Translations under genes and position numbers: made by a program
The notes under the pieces: generated by a model
The model's database searches: none
What the model was told of the DNA's origin: nothing
What the model saw: the letters and a program-made list of their open reading frames with translations, nothing else
Source: Welwitschia mirabilis
Taxonomy: Eukaryota; Gnetophyta; Gnetopsida; Welwitschiales
NCBI GenBank assembly: GCA_051453625.1
Contig: JBOZIK010000001.1
Location: 31,708,779 to 31,730,591, forward strand
Direction of reading: 5' to 3'
DNA length: 21,813 nucleotides
Shown here: positions 20,638 to 21,813 of the stretch, piece after piece
Layout: each line of letters begins with the position of its first letter
Numbering within the stretch: position 1 is the stretch's first letter

Positions 20638-21510
20638 ATTACTCAAGGTATGACTACCTATATCTCATTCATAAGAAATCACAAGCATTGGACATGTTCA
20701 AAGATTTTAAGGCCGAAGTTGAAAATCAACTTGGTAAAAGAATTAAAGTCTAATCATGGTGGTGAATACTACAGCAGAAATGATAGATCTGGTGAACAAC
20801 ATCCTAGGCCATTTACTAAATTCCTAGATGAGTGTGATATCGTCCCTCAATACACCATGCCAGGAAGTCCTCAAATGAATGATGTTGCTAAAAGACGAAA
20901 TAGAACATTGCAAAATATGATAAGGAGTATGATAAGTTATGCTACCTTGTGAGNNNNNNNNNNNNNNNNNNNNNNNNNNNNNNNNNNNNNNNNNNNNNNN
21001 NNNNNNNNNNNNNNNNNNNNNNNNNNNNNNNNNNNNNNNNNNNNNNNNNNNNNNNNNNNNNNNNNNNNNNNNNNNNNNNNNNNNNNNNNNNNNNNNNNNN
21101 NNNNNNNNNNNNNNNNNNNNNNNNNNNNNNNNNNNNNNNNNNNNNNNNNNNNNNNNNNNNNNNNNNNTCCTAAATGGTCTAAGGGGTATAAGTTCTATGA
21201 TCCCACTACTAGAACATTTTTTAAGATGAGAAATGCTCAGTTCTTTGAGGATGTTGAGTTTTTTTTGGGGGGGGATAAAGTTAGAGACTTTGTCTTAAAA
21301 GAGGAATATGTTTCTCTTCCTTTAGTTGTTATTTGCCATGATTAGATTTCTATCCCTAACACAGTTGGAGAAACAACTCCATAGAATCTCCCTAATTAGA
21401 CTCAATAAGTTATTCCTAATGAACAAACTCAACAACCTTAAGAATATTAGGATCAAGTGCCAATAAGGAGATCCACTAGAGAGATGAGGAGTGTAATTCT
21501 AGATGATTAT

Positions 21511-21612
21511 GTTATCTTCCTCCAAGAATAAGAGGTAGATATTGAGATTTTGGAAGAACTTATAGTTTTTCTACAAGAACAAGAAACAAACATTGGTTTG
21601 GTGAAGGATGAT
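21511..21612 (+). repeat. diverged 51-bp tandem duplication in the copia-2 linker
   Basis: VIFLQE*EVDIEILEE is followed 17 codons later by IVFLQEQETNIGLVKD. The units are 51 bp each (21511 and 21562) and much diverged. The period keeps the frame, so the duplication may have arisen while the element was still active. Confidence 0.55.
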
Positions 21613-21813
21613 CCTGTAAACTTCTACTAGGCCATTGAAAGTTCTAACTCTCAAGAGTGGATTAACATCATGAATGAGGAAATGAAGTCCATATGTGACA
21701 ATGACATTTTGGATATTGTTCCATTACCCGAAGGTGCAAAATGCATTGGTTTCAAATGGATATTTAAGACCAAAAGGAATTCAAAAGGAAATGTAATAAG
21801 GCATAAAGCTTGT

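Larger units (their letters stand above)
16857..21813 (+). mobile_element. copia-2: decayed Ty1/copia retrotransposon, 3' part beyond window
   Basis: The order is probable LTR, primer-binding site, leader of about 1.5 kb (part of it duplicated at a gap), gag, protease, integrase and the first residues of reverse transcriptase, all in plus orientation. The element runs off the right edge. Its gag-pol differs strongly from copia-1: the start of gag and the integrase spacing are different, so this is a separate lineage. Confidence 0.8.
18936..21813 (+). pseudogene. copia-2 gag-pol remnant
   Basis: Gag starts MISKNINSIPMLND at 18936 and stays in one frame with stops for over 600 bases; the first stop, TGA after NFRI, is likely a former Trp. 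The zinc knuckle has Cys (19656-19658), Cys (19665-19667) and His (19680-19682), but the fourth ligand is a TAA stop (19695-19697). Protease keeps DSGA (19797-19808), then a one-base loss shifts the frame. The GAG-pre-integrase HKHLGH...CVKC follows at about 20220-20330. In integrase the second catalytic Asp is Asn (20752-20754) and the catalytic Glu is Lys (20890-20892). A 214-N gap covers 20954-21167. The linker after integrase is followed by WINIMNEEMKSM and PLPEGAKCIGFKWIFKTK, the usual start of the copia reverse transcriptase domain. The window ends there. It is non-functional. Confidence 0.9.

Noticed and set aside
1-21813. tRNA, rRNA, CRISPR, bacterial operon or plasmid features
   Set aside because: None could be recognised, and the retrotransposons place the window in a plant nuclear genome.

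Overview
This window looks like AT-rich nuclear DNA from a flowering plant, probably a eudicot. The evidence is decayed Ty1/copia and Ty3/gypsy LTR retrotransposons with plant-type primer-binding sites, plus plant-like microsatellites. Nothing prokaryotic is visible: no operons, Shine-Dalgarno sites or CRISPR. It is a draft scaffold with thirteen N runs: 721-820, 1059-1158, 1666-1675, 1963-2067, 2324-2826, 3132-3231, 10308-10407, 14213-14222, 17140-17285, 18052-18061, 18346-18445, 20468-20567 and 20954-21167. Many of the longer apparent reading frames only bridge these N runs.

Region 1 (1-6970) is a nest of gypsy-type elements. An outer, plus-strand element is suggested by a faint integrase zinc-finger fragment (1655-1873) and a right-hand LTR (LTR C, 5753-6970). 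Inside it sits a minus-strand element at 1879-5303 with two LTRs (A, left; B, right), TG...CA ends, a matching AAACT target-site duplication and a decayed tRNA-Asp-type primer-binding site. Its interior is only about 0.6 kb and codes for nothing, so it is a non-autonomous or deleted element. LTRs A/B and C belong to one family, and that family carries recurrent GTCATCC/GATGAC hairpin-like motifs.

Region 2 (6971-11481) is a minus-strand Ty1/copia remnant, copia-1. Its gag, protease and N-terminal integrase are readable despite many stops and frameshifts. Reverse transcriptase and RNase H are missing, because the remnant ends exactly where LTR C ends. Its 5' LTR appears twice around a 100-N gap.

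Region 3 (11482-16850) is mostly unassigned AT-rich DNA. It holds a TATA box with a CT/CA compound microsatellite, a GAAA microsatellite, and the one intact ORF with a recognisable protein pattern. That ORF (15776-16105, 109 aa) is a small membrane protein resembling the YfiM/DUF2279 type.

Region 4 (about 16857-21813) is a plus-strand Ty1/copia remnant, copia-2: probable LTR, primer-binding site, long leader, gag, protease, integrase and the first residues of reverse transcriptase, running off the window end. It is dead: it has stops and frameshifts, and two integrase catalytic residues are replaced.

No new multi-gene system is visible. The best leads are the nested non-autonomous gypsy-like family with its hairpin motifs, the small DUF2279-like ORF, and four 100-N gaps whose flanks repeat each other. 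Those gaps probably mark unmerged contig ends rather than missing DNA.
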